Assembly: GCA_036732565.1 (NCBI GenBank)
Contig: DAINCF010000051.1
Coordinates: 1 to 20,852, forward strand
From: JAIVJN01 sp036732565
GTDB taxonomy: Bacteria > Acidobacteriota > Vicinamibacteria > Vicinamibacterales > UBA2999
DNA: 20,852 nucleotides
Reading direction: 5' to 3'
The translations under genes and the position numbers were made by a program. The notes beneath the pieces were generated by a model, which saw only the letters and a list, made by a program, of their open reading frames with translations, did not search any database and had not been told where the DNA came from. Positions 1 through 6,046 of this stretch are shown here, piece by piece. Position 1 is the stretch's first letter, and the number at the start of each line of letters is the position of its first letter.

Positions 1-1067
1 TGATCGGCGAGCACACCGACTACAACGACGGCTTCGTCATGCCCGCGGCGATCGATGCGTCGACGTGGGTGGCGATCGCGCCTCGTCGCGATCGCCAGCT
101 GGTGGTCCACTCGGAGAGCATGGACGAGACGGCGGAGACGCCGCTCGATCGTGAAGCGCTGCAGCCGCGGCGCAGCTGGAGCGACTACGTGTTCGGCGTC
201 GCCGCTGAGTTGCTGGACGCTGGCGTGCCGCTCGGCGGCGCGAACATGCTCATTCACAGCAATGTGCCGCGCGGCGCGGGCCTCAGCTCGTCGGCGGCGC
301 TCGAAGTGGCGGTGGGCTTCGCCCTCATGGACAGCTCGGGAGCTGCCGTCGATCGCGTGGCGCTCGCGCTCTTGTGCCAGCGGGCCGAGAATGGGTTCGT
401 CGGCGCGCGCTGCGGCATCATGGATCAGTTCATCGCCTGCCATGGTCTGATCGATCACGCGTTGATGTTGGATTGCCGCTCGCTGGAATCCCGCGCGCTG
501 CCAGTCCCCTCCACCGCGCGACTCGTCGTCTGCAACACCATGGTGAAGCACCAGGTGGCGACCGGTGAATACAACACCCGCCGTGCGGAATGCGAGGCCG
601 CGGCGCAAGCGTTTGCTGAGCACAAGCCCGGCGTTCACGCCCTCCGCGACGTCAGCGTCGAGGACCTGGATCGGTTCGGTGCCTCGTTGCCTCCCGTGCT
701 GTTTCGACGCGCGCGTCACATCGTGGCGGAGAACCAGCGCGTCCTCGATGCCGCCGAAATGCTCACCCGCGGCGATCTCGACGCCTTCGGGAGATTGATG
801 GCCGCCGGCCACCAGTCCCTCCGCGACGACTTCGAGCTGAGCTGCGACGAGTTGGACACAATGGTGGACCTCGCCGCGCCGTTACCAGGCGTGTACGGTG
901 CCCGCATGACCGGCGGTGGCTTTGGCGGATGCACCGTCAACCTCGTGGCCGACGAGCACGTCGACACATTCGTCTCCACGGTCCGTGACGGCTACGCGCG
1001 CGAGATCGGAATCGAGCCCGAGATCTACCTCTGCTCCGCCGGCCCTGGCGTCGAGCGCGTCCAATGA
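1..1067 (+). CDS. galK: Galactokinase, 5' end outside window
   Basis: Phosphorylates D-galactose to galactose 1-phosphate with ATP in the cytoplasm (first step of the Leloir pathway). The open frame runs into the left edge: codons from position 3 read IGEHTDYNDGFVMP, the galactokinase sugar-binding signature, so the ATG at 39 is internal and roughly 30 N-terminal residues are missing. Counting from that Met, the GHMP-kinase phosphate-binding loop PRGAGLSSSAA is at residues 77-87, the GIMDQ segment with the catalytic Asp at about 126-130, and the C-terminal GHMP motif MTGGGFGGC at nucleotides 906-932. The visible length plus the missing part matches the usual 380-390 residues. galT follows on the same strand, which supports the assignment. 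The 216-bp gap between them is a repeat array. Family identity is very secure. Confidence 0.96.
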   Translation, partial: IGEHTDYNDGFVMPAAIDASTWVAIAPRRDRQLVVHSESMDETAETPLDREALQPRRSWSDYVFGVAAELLDAGVPLGGANMLIHSNVPRGAGLSSSAALEVAVGFALMDSSGAAVDRVALALLCQRAENGFVGARCGIMDQFIACHGLIDHALMLDCRSLESRALPVPSTARLVVCNTMVKHQVATGEYNTRRAECEAAAQAFAEHKPGVHALRDVSVEDLDRFGASLPPVLFRRARHIVAENQRVLDAAEMLTRGDLDAFGRLMAAGHQSLRDDFELSCDELDTMVDLAAPLPGVYGARMTGGGFGGCTVNLVADEHVDTFVSTVRDGYAREIGIEPEIYLCSAGPGVERVQ

Positions 1068-1074
1068 CGCGTCT

Positions 1075-1271
1075 CGCCACGAAGACACGAAGAGCACGAA
1101 GCGAATCGGGCCACGAAGGCACGAAGACAATGGGCCACAAAGGCACCAAGGCACCAAGTTTTCCGTTTTTGGAAGAGAGAATTCTTGATGTCTTGGTGGC
1201 TAGTTGCTCTTTTTGTGTCCTCCGTGTCTTCGTGGCCACGTTTTTGTCTTCTTCGTGCCGACGTGGCCTGA
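1075..1271. repeat. Inverted array of CACGAAG-type short repeats between galK and galT
   Basis: The left half (about 1075-1158) is a degenerate run of 8-9-nt units such as CCACGAAGA, CACGAAGAG and GGCACCAAG. The right half (about 1192-1271) carries the same words in reverse complement: CTTGGTGG, GTGTCTTCGTGGCCACG, TTCTTCGTGCC. A short AT-richer centre (about 1159-1186) separates them. The whole gap is therefore a large imperfect inverted repeat. The open frames across it have low-complexity Thr/Lys/Arg-rich translations and I do not call them genes. Similar CACGAAG runs are familiar to me from intergenic regions of environmental bacteria; their role is not known to me. It may fold in the galK-galT transcript. 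Confidence 0.8.
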
Positions 1272-1283
1272 CGTGAGCGTCAC

Positions 1284-2327
1284 ATGAGTCCTCTCGATCT
1301 CCAGTCGCACACCCACCGGCGCCGCAATCTGCTCACCGGAGAATGGGTGCTGGTGTCGCCGCATCGGACCGAGCGACCGTGGCAGGGGCAAACGGAGGTC
1401 GTATCGACCGAGCTTCCCCCGCGCTTCGATCCGACGTGCTACATGTGCCCGGGAAACCGGCGCGCCAACGGGGTCCTGAACCCGTCGTACACAACGACGT
1501 ATGCGTTCGACAACGACTTCGCGGCGCTGCGCCCGGACACGCCGACCGACACTGCCGACGACGATCTGCTCGTCGCGCAGGGCGAGCCCGGACGCTGCCG
1601 TGTCGTCTGCTTTTCCCCCCGGCACGACCTGACCATCGCGCGGATGCCCGCTCGCGACGTTCGAGCCGTGGTGGATCTCTGGGTTACGGAGCTTCAGGAT
1701 CTCGGTCGTGCGCCAGAGGTCGGTTACGTGCAGATCTTCGAGAACCGCGGCGCGATGATGGGGGCGAGCAATCCACATCCGCACGGACAGATCTGGGCGG
1801 GTGCGACGCTCCCCAACGAGATCGCCAAGGAACAGGAGCACCAGCAGCGCCATTTCAGCATGCACCAATCCGATCTGCTCGGTGACTATCTCGCGCGGGA
1901 GATCGCTTTAGGGGATCGCATCGTGTGCGCGAACGCTCATTTCGTGGCGCTGGTGCCGTTCTGGGCCGTGTGGCCGTTCGAGACGCTCGTCATTCCCACC
2001 CGGCACATCGCGTCACTCGACGCGCTCGACGAGACCGAGCGCGATGGGCTGGCCGATGTGCTCAAGCGACTGACCACACGCTACGACAACGTGTTTCAGA
2101 CATCGTTTCCATACTCGATGGGCTTCCATCAGCGTCCCACGGACGGGGAGCCCCATCCCGAATGGCGGCTGCACGCGCACTTCTACCCCCCGCTGCTTCG
2201 CTCGGCGACGATCCGCAAGTTCATGGTGGGCTACGAGATGCTGGGCACGCCCCAACGTGACACCCCACCCGAGCGGGCCGCCGCCCAACTGCGCGAGGCG
2301 TCGGAGCGCCACTATCTCGACCGGTAG
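1284..2327 (+). CDS. galT: Galactose-1-phosphate uridylyltransferase
   Basis: Transfers UMP between UDP-glucose and galactose 1-phosphate (Leloir pathway, cytoplasm). The 347-residue length equals the family norm. The N-terminus has the typical NLLTGEWVLVSPHRTERPWQGQ-like opening. C52 and C55 (CYMC) match the zinc cysteines of the E. coli enzyme, and a His near residue 114 fits the third ligand. NPHPHGQIW at about 163-171 holds the active-site HPH, whose second His (about 167) is the uridylylated nucleophile. The C-terminal LHAHFYPPLLRS gives the second metal site. The ATG at 1284 has only a weak upstream GTGAG, but the N-terminus aligns well with the family. It lies downstream of galK on the same strand and converges with the oxidoreductase at 2362. 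No galE or galM is in the window. Confidence 0.96.
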   Translation: MSPLDLQSHTHRRRNLLTGEWVLVSPHRTERPWQGQTEVVSTELPPRFDPTCYMCPGNRRANGVLNPSYTTTYAFDNDFAALRPDTPTDTADDDLLVAQGEPGRCRVVCFSPRHDLTIARMPARDVRAVVDLWVTELQDLGRAPEVGYVQIFENRGAMMGASNPHPHGQIWAGATLPNEIAKEQEHQQRHFSMHQSDLLGDYLAREIALGDRIVCANAHFVALVPFWAVWPFETLVIPTRHIASLDALDETERDGLADVLKRLTTRYDNVFQTSFPYSMGFHQRPTDGEPHPEWRLHAHFYPPLLRSATIRKFMVGYEMLGTPQRDTPPERAAAQLREASERHYLDR

Positions 2328-2361
2328 ACGCGCGGGAGCCGTGGCGGAGGCGGTCAGCCCC

Positions 2362-3378
2362 CTACGTGGGCGTGACCGCGCGACCGGTGCGCGCGGACTC
2401 GTAGATCGCCTGCACCAGCGCGACGCTCCGTCGTCCTTCTCGGCCGCTGCACACTGGCTCCCTGCGCGAGCGGATGGCGTCGATGAAGTCCTCGAGCATG
2501 CGCTGATGGGCGCTGGCGTCCGCGACGGTCGGTGACGATGCGGCCGCGGAGACGGCGGCGGGTGCGGCTCCCATCGTCACGGTGTCGTCGCGCAGATCAA
2601 CGCTCAACAGGTGATCGCCCTCGAGCACCACGCTACCGTTGGCGCCGCTCAACTCCAATCGCTTCGCATAGCCTGGGTACACCGCAGTGGACGCCTGGAT
2701 GATCCCGAGCGCTCCGCTCTCGAACGTGAGCGCCGCGGCGATCGTGTCTTCGACCTCGATCTTGTGAAGCCGGGTCGCGACCGCGGCCGTCACCGACGAG
2801 ACCGGCCCGAACAACCAGAGCAGGGCATCGACGCCGTGAATGCCTTGATTCATGAGCGCGCCGCCGCCGTCCAACGCCCAGGTGCCGCGCCATCGTGAGT
2901 CGGCGTAGTACTTCGGCTCCCGATACCACCGCAAGTGCGCTGACCCGAGCACGGGCGTCCCGAGCCCGCCGCGCTCGATGAGCGACTTGACGGCGACGAA
3001 GTCAGGCTTCAACCGATCTTGAAAGAAGACGCCCAGCGTGACGCCCGCTCGATCCGCGGCATCGATCAACGCATCCACGCGATCCGTCGAGATATCGATC
3101 GGCTTTTCGACGATGACATGGAGACCGTGCGCGATCGCCGCGAGGGCTTGCTCGGCATGCTGTCCCGACGGCGTGCCAATGGCGACGAGATCCAGCGGTC
3201 GATGGGCCAGAAACTGCGCGAGGTCGTCGTAGGCAGCGGCGCCATGCCGATCCGCCAGGCGCGCCGCGCGTTCGCGCGTCGTGCCGCAAACCGCCGCCAC
3301 GGTCACGCCGGGAATCGCCGAAGCCGCGCGCGCGTGCGTGTCGCTGATGTTGCCGGTGCCAAGGAGGCCGATGTGCAT
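2362..3378 (-). CDS. Gfo/Idh/MocA family oxidoreductase, cytosolic
   Basis: NAD(P)-dependent dehydrogenase for a sugar, inositol or sugar-acid substrate; the exact substrate cannot be read. The chosen ATG at 3378 gives 338 residues beginning MHIGLLGTGNIS, with the Rossmann GxGxxx loop directly at the N-terminus (G7-T8-G9). An in-frame GTG at 3396 would add six residues; neither start has a clear ribosome binding site. The family EKP motif (IVEKP, about E91-P93) supplies the catalytic Lys, and GGGALMNQGIHGVD (His about 181) matches the C-terminal Gfo/Idh/MocA domain signature. There is no signal peptide, unlike the Tat-exported homologue at 9728. It lies downstream of the manD/isomerase pair on the same strand but is separated by 276 bp containing repeats, so it may have its own promoter. 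Confidence 0.9.
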   Translation of the reverse strand: MHIGLLGTGNISDTHARAASAIPGVTVAAVCGTTRERAARLADRHGAAAYDDLAQFLAHRPLDLVAIGTPSGQHAEQALAAIAHGLHVIVEKPIDISTDRVDALIDAADRAGVTLGVFFQDRLKPDFVAVKSLIERGGLGTPVLGSAHLRWYREPKYYADSRWRGTWALDGGGALMNQGIHGVDALLWLFGPVSSVTAAVATRLHKIEVEDTIAAALTFESGALGIIQASTAVYPGYAKRLELSGANGSVVLEGDHLLSVDLRDDTVTMGAAPAAVSAAASSPTVADASAHQRMLEDFIDAIRSRREPVCSGREGRRSVALVQAIYESARTGRAVTPT

Positions 3379-3460
3379 TGAAGATGGTCTCGGCACCGTG
3401 AGAGCGGTGCGGCTCGCAAGCGTTTACTTAGCGTGCGTTGCGAAAGACTCACCACCGTAC

Positions 3461-3520
3461 TGAGCGCAGGCCTTCGGGCCTGCCTGAGGCCAAAGCAGAC
3501 CTAAAGGTCTGCGCTACGTA
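3461..3520. repeat. Inverted pair of variable-arm hairpins (BIME-like)
   Basis: The first hairpin has 7-bp arms GCAGGCC/GGCCTGC around TTCG (3466-3483). After an 11-nt spacer comes a second with arms GCAGACC/GGTCTGC around TAAA (3495-3512), followed by GCTACGTA. The outer words GCGCAG and CTGCGC are complementary, so the pair is itself palindromic. The same plan recurs at 15465-15531. The pair lies upstream of the minus-strand oxidoreductase and downstream of the minus-strand isomerase, so in RNA it could end or stabilise the isomerase transcript. Confidence 0.8.
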
Positions 3521-3576
3521 CCTAATCCTGCGGTGGGCGCTCGCACGTGATTTAGAGCATCCATGCCTTGGTGTTT

Positions 3577-3657
3577 ATCTGCGTAATCGGCGGCTCTGAC
3601 CCGAGAATCGGCGAAATCTGCGTAATCTGCGGCCAACCAAGCAATCTGCGCCAATCA
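3577..3657. repeat. Short tandem AATCTGCGN array
   Basis: Degenerate 8-9-nt units built on AATCTGCG or AATCGGCG are repeated: ATCTGCGTAATCGGCGG at 3577-3593, AATCGGCGAAATCTGCG at 3606-3622, ATCTGCGTAATCTGCGG at 3616-3632, and a last copy near 3643-3656. The array runs up to the stop codon of the minus-strand isomerase at 3655, so it sits in that gene's immediate 3' region. No protein-like reading is apparent. Function unknown. Confidence 0.75.
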
Positions 3658-4614
3658 GATGGTGAAGCCGAGCGTGCCTTCGATGTACTGCTTGTTCATC
3701 AGCGCGGATTCCTTTGGCGTGCGGTTGGGATCGGGCACGCGATCCAGTTCGACGATCGCCCAGCCGCGGAAGCGGACGTCGGCGAGCGCCGCGAACACCG
3801 CTTTCAAGTCGACGCTGCCGCGGCCCAATTCGACGAAGCGATACGACCGCGACAGATCGCCGGTGGCGCCCGGCACGGGGCTCTCGACATCCTTGATGTG
3901 CAGGAACCCGAGGCGATCGGCGTAGTCGCGCACGGCCTTCACGGGATCGCCGCCGCCCTGCTTCCAGTGCGCGACGTCGAGGAGCAGCTTGACGTAGCGA
4001 GCATCGGTGGCATCGAGGATCGGCGCGATCTCGTCGGGCCGCTCTCCGAGGCTGTTCATGTGATGGTGGTACGCGAGCGGGATGCCGAGATCGGCCGTAC
4101 GCTTGCCGAGCTCGTTCAGCAGACGTCCCATCTGCGTGTAGTCATCCCGTTCGATGGTGCGGCCCTTGGGTCGCTCGTCGATCACTTGGAGGAACACACC
4201 GCCGACATGACGGACGAATTGCGCGTGCGCGGTGTGCTTCTTGAGCTCGTCGGTCCGCACGGTTGGGTCGAGCCGAAGGTTGCCGCTCGACAGCGCAATC
4301 ATCGGGAGATCGTGCTTGGCCAGCAGCCTCTGCAGCTCGGTTGGACGTTGGCCGTACTTCTCCAGCACGCCCGAACGCAGCTGGATGCCGCGGAACCCGA
4401 CCGACCCGATGTCGGCAATCGCCTGCTCGTCGTTGCCGCCCCAGGTGATGGCGGCGTATCCGAATTGGATGTCACCAACCGGCGGGGCTAGAGCCCCGCC
4501 TCTACGGAAGAAGGCAGGCACTGGCGACGCGGCCGCGCGCGACGCGAGTGCGGCGCCGACGCTGGCGGCGCCGATTTGGATCAGCGCCTGTCGTCGAGAA
4601 GGACGGTCTACCAA
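3655..4614 (-). CDS. Tat-exported sugar phosphate isomerase/epimerase-like TIM barrel protein
   Basis: Member of the xylose-isomerase-like/AP-endonuclease-2 TIM barrel superfamily (IolE and hydroxypyruvate isomerase relatives), 319 residues. The N-terminus SRRQALIQIG followed by an Ala-rich stretch to about residue 30 looks like a twin-arginine signal (Arg 7-8), so the mature protein is probably periplasmic. Likely metal-site segments are RPDEIAPIL, LLLDVAHW, GFLHIKDV and WAIVELDR. The start is a TTG at 4614 that overlaps the last 7 nt of manD, indicating translational coupling; no ATG precedes the Tat motif. A 20-bp palindrome (4481-4500) is read through in-frame just after the signal peptide and encodes RGGALAPP. 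Substrate unknown; isomerisation, epimerisation or elimination of a sugar or keto-sugar is plausible from the family. Confidence 0.85.
   Translation of the reverse strand: MVDRPSRRQALIQIGAASVGAALASRAAASPVPAFFRRGGALAPPVGDIQFGYAAITWGGNDEQAIADIGSVGFRGIQLRSGVLEKYGQRPTELQRLLAKHDLPMIALSSGNLRLDPTVRTDELKKHTAHAQFVRHVGGVFLQVIDERPKGRTIERDDYTQMGRLLNELGKRTADLGIPLAYHHHMNSLGERPDEIAPILDATDARYVKLLLDVAHWKQGGGDPVKAVRDYADRLGFLHIKDVESPVPGATGDLSRSYRFVELGRGSVDLKAVFAALADVRFRGWAIVELDRVPDPNRTPKESALMNKQYIEGTLGFTI
4481..4500. repeat. Palindromic hairpin inside the isomerase coding sequence
   Basis: GGCGGGGCT and AGCCCCGCC form a perfect 9-bp stem around AG, flanked by TCTACGG. On the minus strand it reads CGTAGAGGCGGGGCTC and onward, with the same CGTAG-type lead as the intergenic hairpins at 12178 and 15465. 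It lies within the linker between the Tat signal and the mature domain and keeps the reading frame. Confidence 0.75.
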
Positions 4615-5816
4615 CTGTGCACCGTGCCGTCGAGCAGGCGATTCACTGGCAAGTAGGCCGGCTGGTACGGGAACGTCGCCGCCAGCGTCTCGTCGATGTC
4701 GACGCCCAGACCCGGCGCGTCACCCGGATGCATTGAGCCCTCAGCGAACGAGTAGGCGTGAGGAAACACGCGATCGGTCTCGTCCGTGTGCCGCATGTAC
4801 TCCTGGATCCCGAAGTTGTGCACGCTGAGGTCGAAGTGCAACGCCGCGGCCATGCAGACCGGACTGAGGTCGGTCGCGCCATGCGATCCGGTCTTGACCT
4901 GGTAGATCTCCGCGAGCGCCGCGATCTTCCGCAGATGACTGATCCCGCCGGCATGCACCACGGTTGTGCGCACGTAGTCGATGAGCTGTTCTTGAATCAG
5001 ACGATGAACGTCGAAGATGGCGTTGAACACCTCGCCCACGGCCAGCGGCGTCGTCGTGTGCTGGCGAATCAGACGAAACGCTTCCTGCGCCTCGGCGGGG
5101 GTTGGATCCTCGAGCCAGAACAGATGATAGGGCTCGAGCGCGCGACCCAGGCGTCCCGCTTCGATCGGCGTCATCCGATGATGCCCGTCGTGCAGCAACA
5201 GCAGGTCGTGGCCGAATTCGCGGCGGAGCCGTTCGAACAGGATCGGCACGACCTGGAGATAGCGCGGCGTATCCCACACCGTTTCGAGCGGCCATCCCTT
5301 TTCCGCAGGCTCGTAATAGAGGGTGCCGCGACCGACGCCGTACGCGTGCGGCATGCCGGGCACGCCGCATTGCGCGCGGATGGCTCGATAGCCCATCGCC
5401 GCGTAGCGACCGACGGCTTCAACCGTATCGTCGATCGACTCGCCGTTCGCGTGGCCGTACACCATGACCCGCTCGCGCGAGGCGCCGCCCAGCAACTGAT
5501 AGACCGGCGTGTTCAACGCCTTGCCGCGAATGTCCCACAGCGCCGTATCCACGGCGCTGATCGCCGACATCGTGACCGGACCTCGTCTCCAGTACGCGCC
5601 CTTGTAGAGGTACTGCCACGTGTCCTCGATCTTGCGCGCGTCCCGTCCGATGAGCAGCGGAATCACGTGGTCGGACAGATAGCTGGCGACCGCGAGCTCG
5701 CGGCCATTCAAGGTGGCATCGCCCACACCGGTGATGCCGTCTTCGGTGATCAACTTGATCGTGACGAAATTCCGTCCGGGACTGCAGACGATGACACGAG
5801 CGTCGACGATTTTCAT
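4608..5816 (-). CDS. manD: D-mannonate dehydratase, enolase superfamily ManD type
   Basis: Dehydrates D-mannonate to 2-keto-3-deoxy-D-gluconate in hexuronate breakdown (cytoplasm, Mg2+ dependent). Length is 402 residues, the usual ManD length. Visible residues fall at the numbers I recall for the Novosphingobium enzyme: metal ligands D210, E236 and E262; acid/base residues R147, Y159 and H212; and H312, D316 and E339. Residue 314 is Ala (SHGATDLSP), which from memory marks the efficient mannonate dehydratases rather than the low-activity gluconate/mannonate group, where Pro is found. The C-terminus YLPVNRLLDGTVHSW is typical. The ATG at 5816 has AGAGG (5821-5825, complement) four bases upstream. 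It overlaps the downstream isomerase by 7 bp and is divergent from the TonB receptor, sharing a region with a GntR-type palindrome. RspA-like naming would be the main alternative. Confidence 0.94.
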   Translation of the reverse strand: MKIVDARVIVCSPGRNFVTIKLITEDGITGVGDATLNGRELAVASYLSDHVIPLLIGRDARKIEDTWQYLYKGAYWRRGPVTMSAISAVDTALWDIRGKALNTPVYQLLGGASRERVMVYGHANGESIDDTVEAVGRYAAMGYRAIRAQCGVPGMPHAYGVGRGTLYYEPAEKGWPLETVWDTPRYLQVVPILFERLRREFGHDLLLLHDGHHRMTPIEAGRLGRALEPYHLFWLEDPTPAEAQEAFRLIRQHTTTPLAVGEVFNAIFDVHRLIQEQLIDYVRTTVVHAGGISHLRKIAALAEIYQVKTGSHGATDLSPVCMAAALHFDLSVHNFGIQEYMRHTDETDRVFPHAYSFAEGSMHPGDAPGLGVDIDETLAATFPYQPAYLPVNRLLDGTVHSW

Positions 5817-5886
5817 CCGGCCTCTACCTTACGTGAAAGGCTGATCGCAAGTCGCCCCGCTGGAGGCGGTGCAAGGCAATCCGGGC

Positions 5887-5903
5887 GTTTTGCCACGCAA
5901 AAC
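5887..5903. promoter_or_regulatory. 17-bp palindrome upstream of manD, possible operator
   Basis: GTTTTGC and GCAAAAC are perfect 7-bp arms around CAC. The site is about 70 bp upstream of the manD start and about 85 bp from the second palindrome at 5981. Its sequence is unlike the intergenic hairpin family and it lies in a divergent promoter region, so an operator for a second regulator is a reasonable guess. It could also be a hairpin in a leader RNA. Confidence 0.4.
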
Positions 5904-5956
5904 ACGGGCGATCTTCCCGTTACTCACACCTTCGGATCGCACACGCAGGCTGGTCA

Positions 5957-5970
5957 AGATATATGATATA
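5957..5970. promoter_or_regulatory. AT-rich patch, probable -10 zone of divergent promoters
   Basis: AGATATATGATATA is the only strongly AT-rich run in the 230-bp divergent region. It contains TATGAT on the plus strand (5962-5967) and TATATC on the minus strand, so it could serve either direction. No good -35 hexamer is visible for either strand. The adjacent palindrome at 5981-5997 would then sit just downstream of a plus-strand start site, suited to repression. Confidence 0.35.
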
Positions 5971-5980
5971 GCGCTCTCTA

Positions 5981-5997
5981 AAGTGGTCAGACCACTT
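5981..5997. promoter_or_regulatory. Perfect GntR/FadR-type operator between manD and the TonB receptor
   Basis: AAGTGGTCAGACCACTT is a perfect palindrome with 8-bp arms and one central base. Its core TGGTCAGACCA fits the TGGTnnnACCA pattern known for FadR-subfamily GntR regulators (PdhR, LldR and UxuR/ExuR-like proteins). It lies 49 bp before the receptor ATG and 164 bp before the manD start, immediately beside the AT-rich patch. Together with manD, this points to a hexuronate-responsive UxuR-like repressor. No GntR gene is present in the window. Confidence 0.65.
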
Positions 5998-6046
5998 GTT
6001 CCTCGCGCCGAATGGAGACCGGTTCTGGGGGTGGAGGAGGCTGTAC

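Noticed and set aside
1064..1276. 70-residue plus-strand open frame overlapping the galK stop (ATGA)
   Set aside because: Its translation is the CACGAAG repeat array read as Thr/Lys/Gly-rich low-complexity sequence, with no family resemblance.
3568..4491. 307-residue plus-strand open frame
   Set aside because: Antisense to the Tat-exported isomerase and begins inside the AATCTGCG repeat array.
4758..5966. 402-residue plus-strand open frame
   Set aside because: Antisense to manD, whose catalytic residues are intact; the composition is shadow-like and it runs through the promoter region.
5996..6046. TTG start adding 17 residues to the TonB receptor
   Set aside because: It lies in the operator palindrome and precedes the strong GGAGGAGG site that serves the ATG at 6047.
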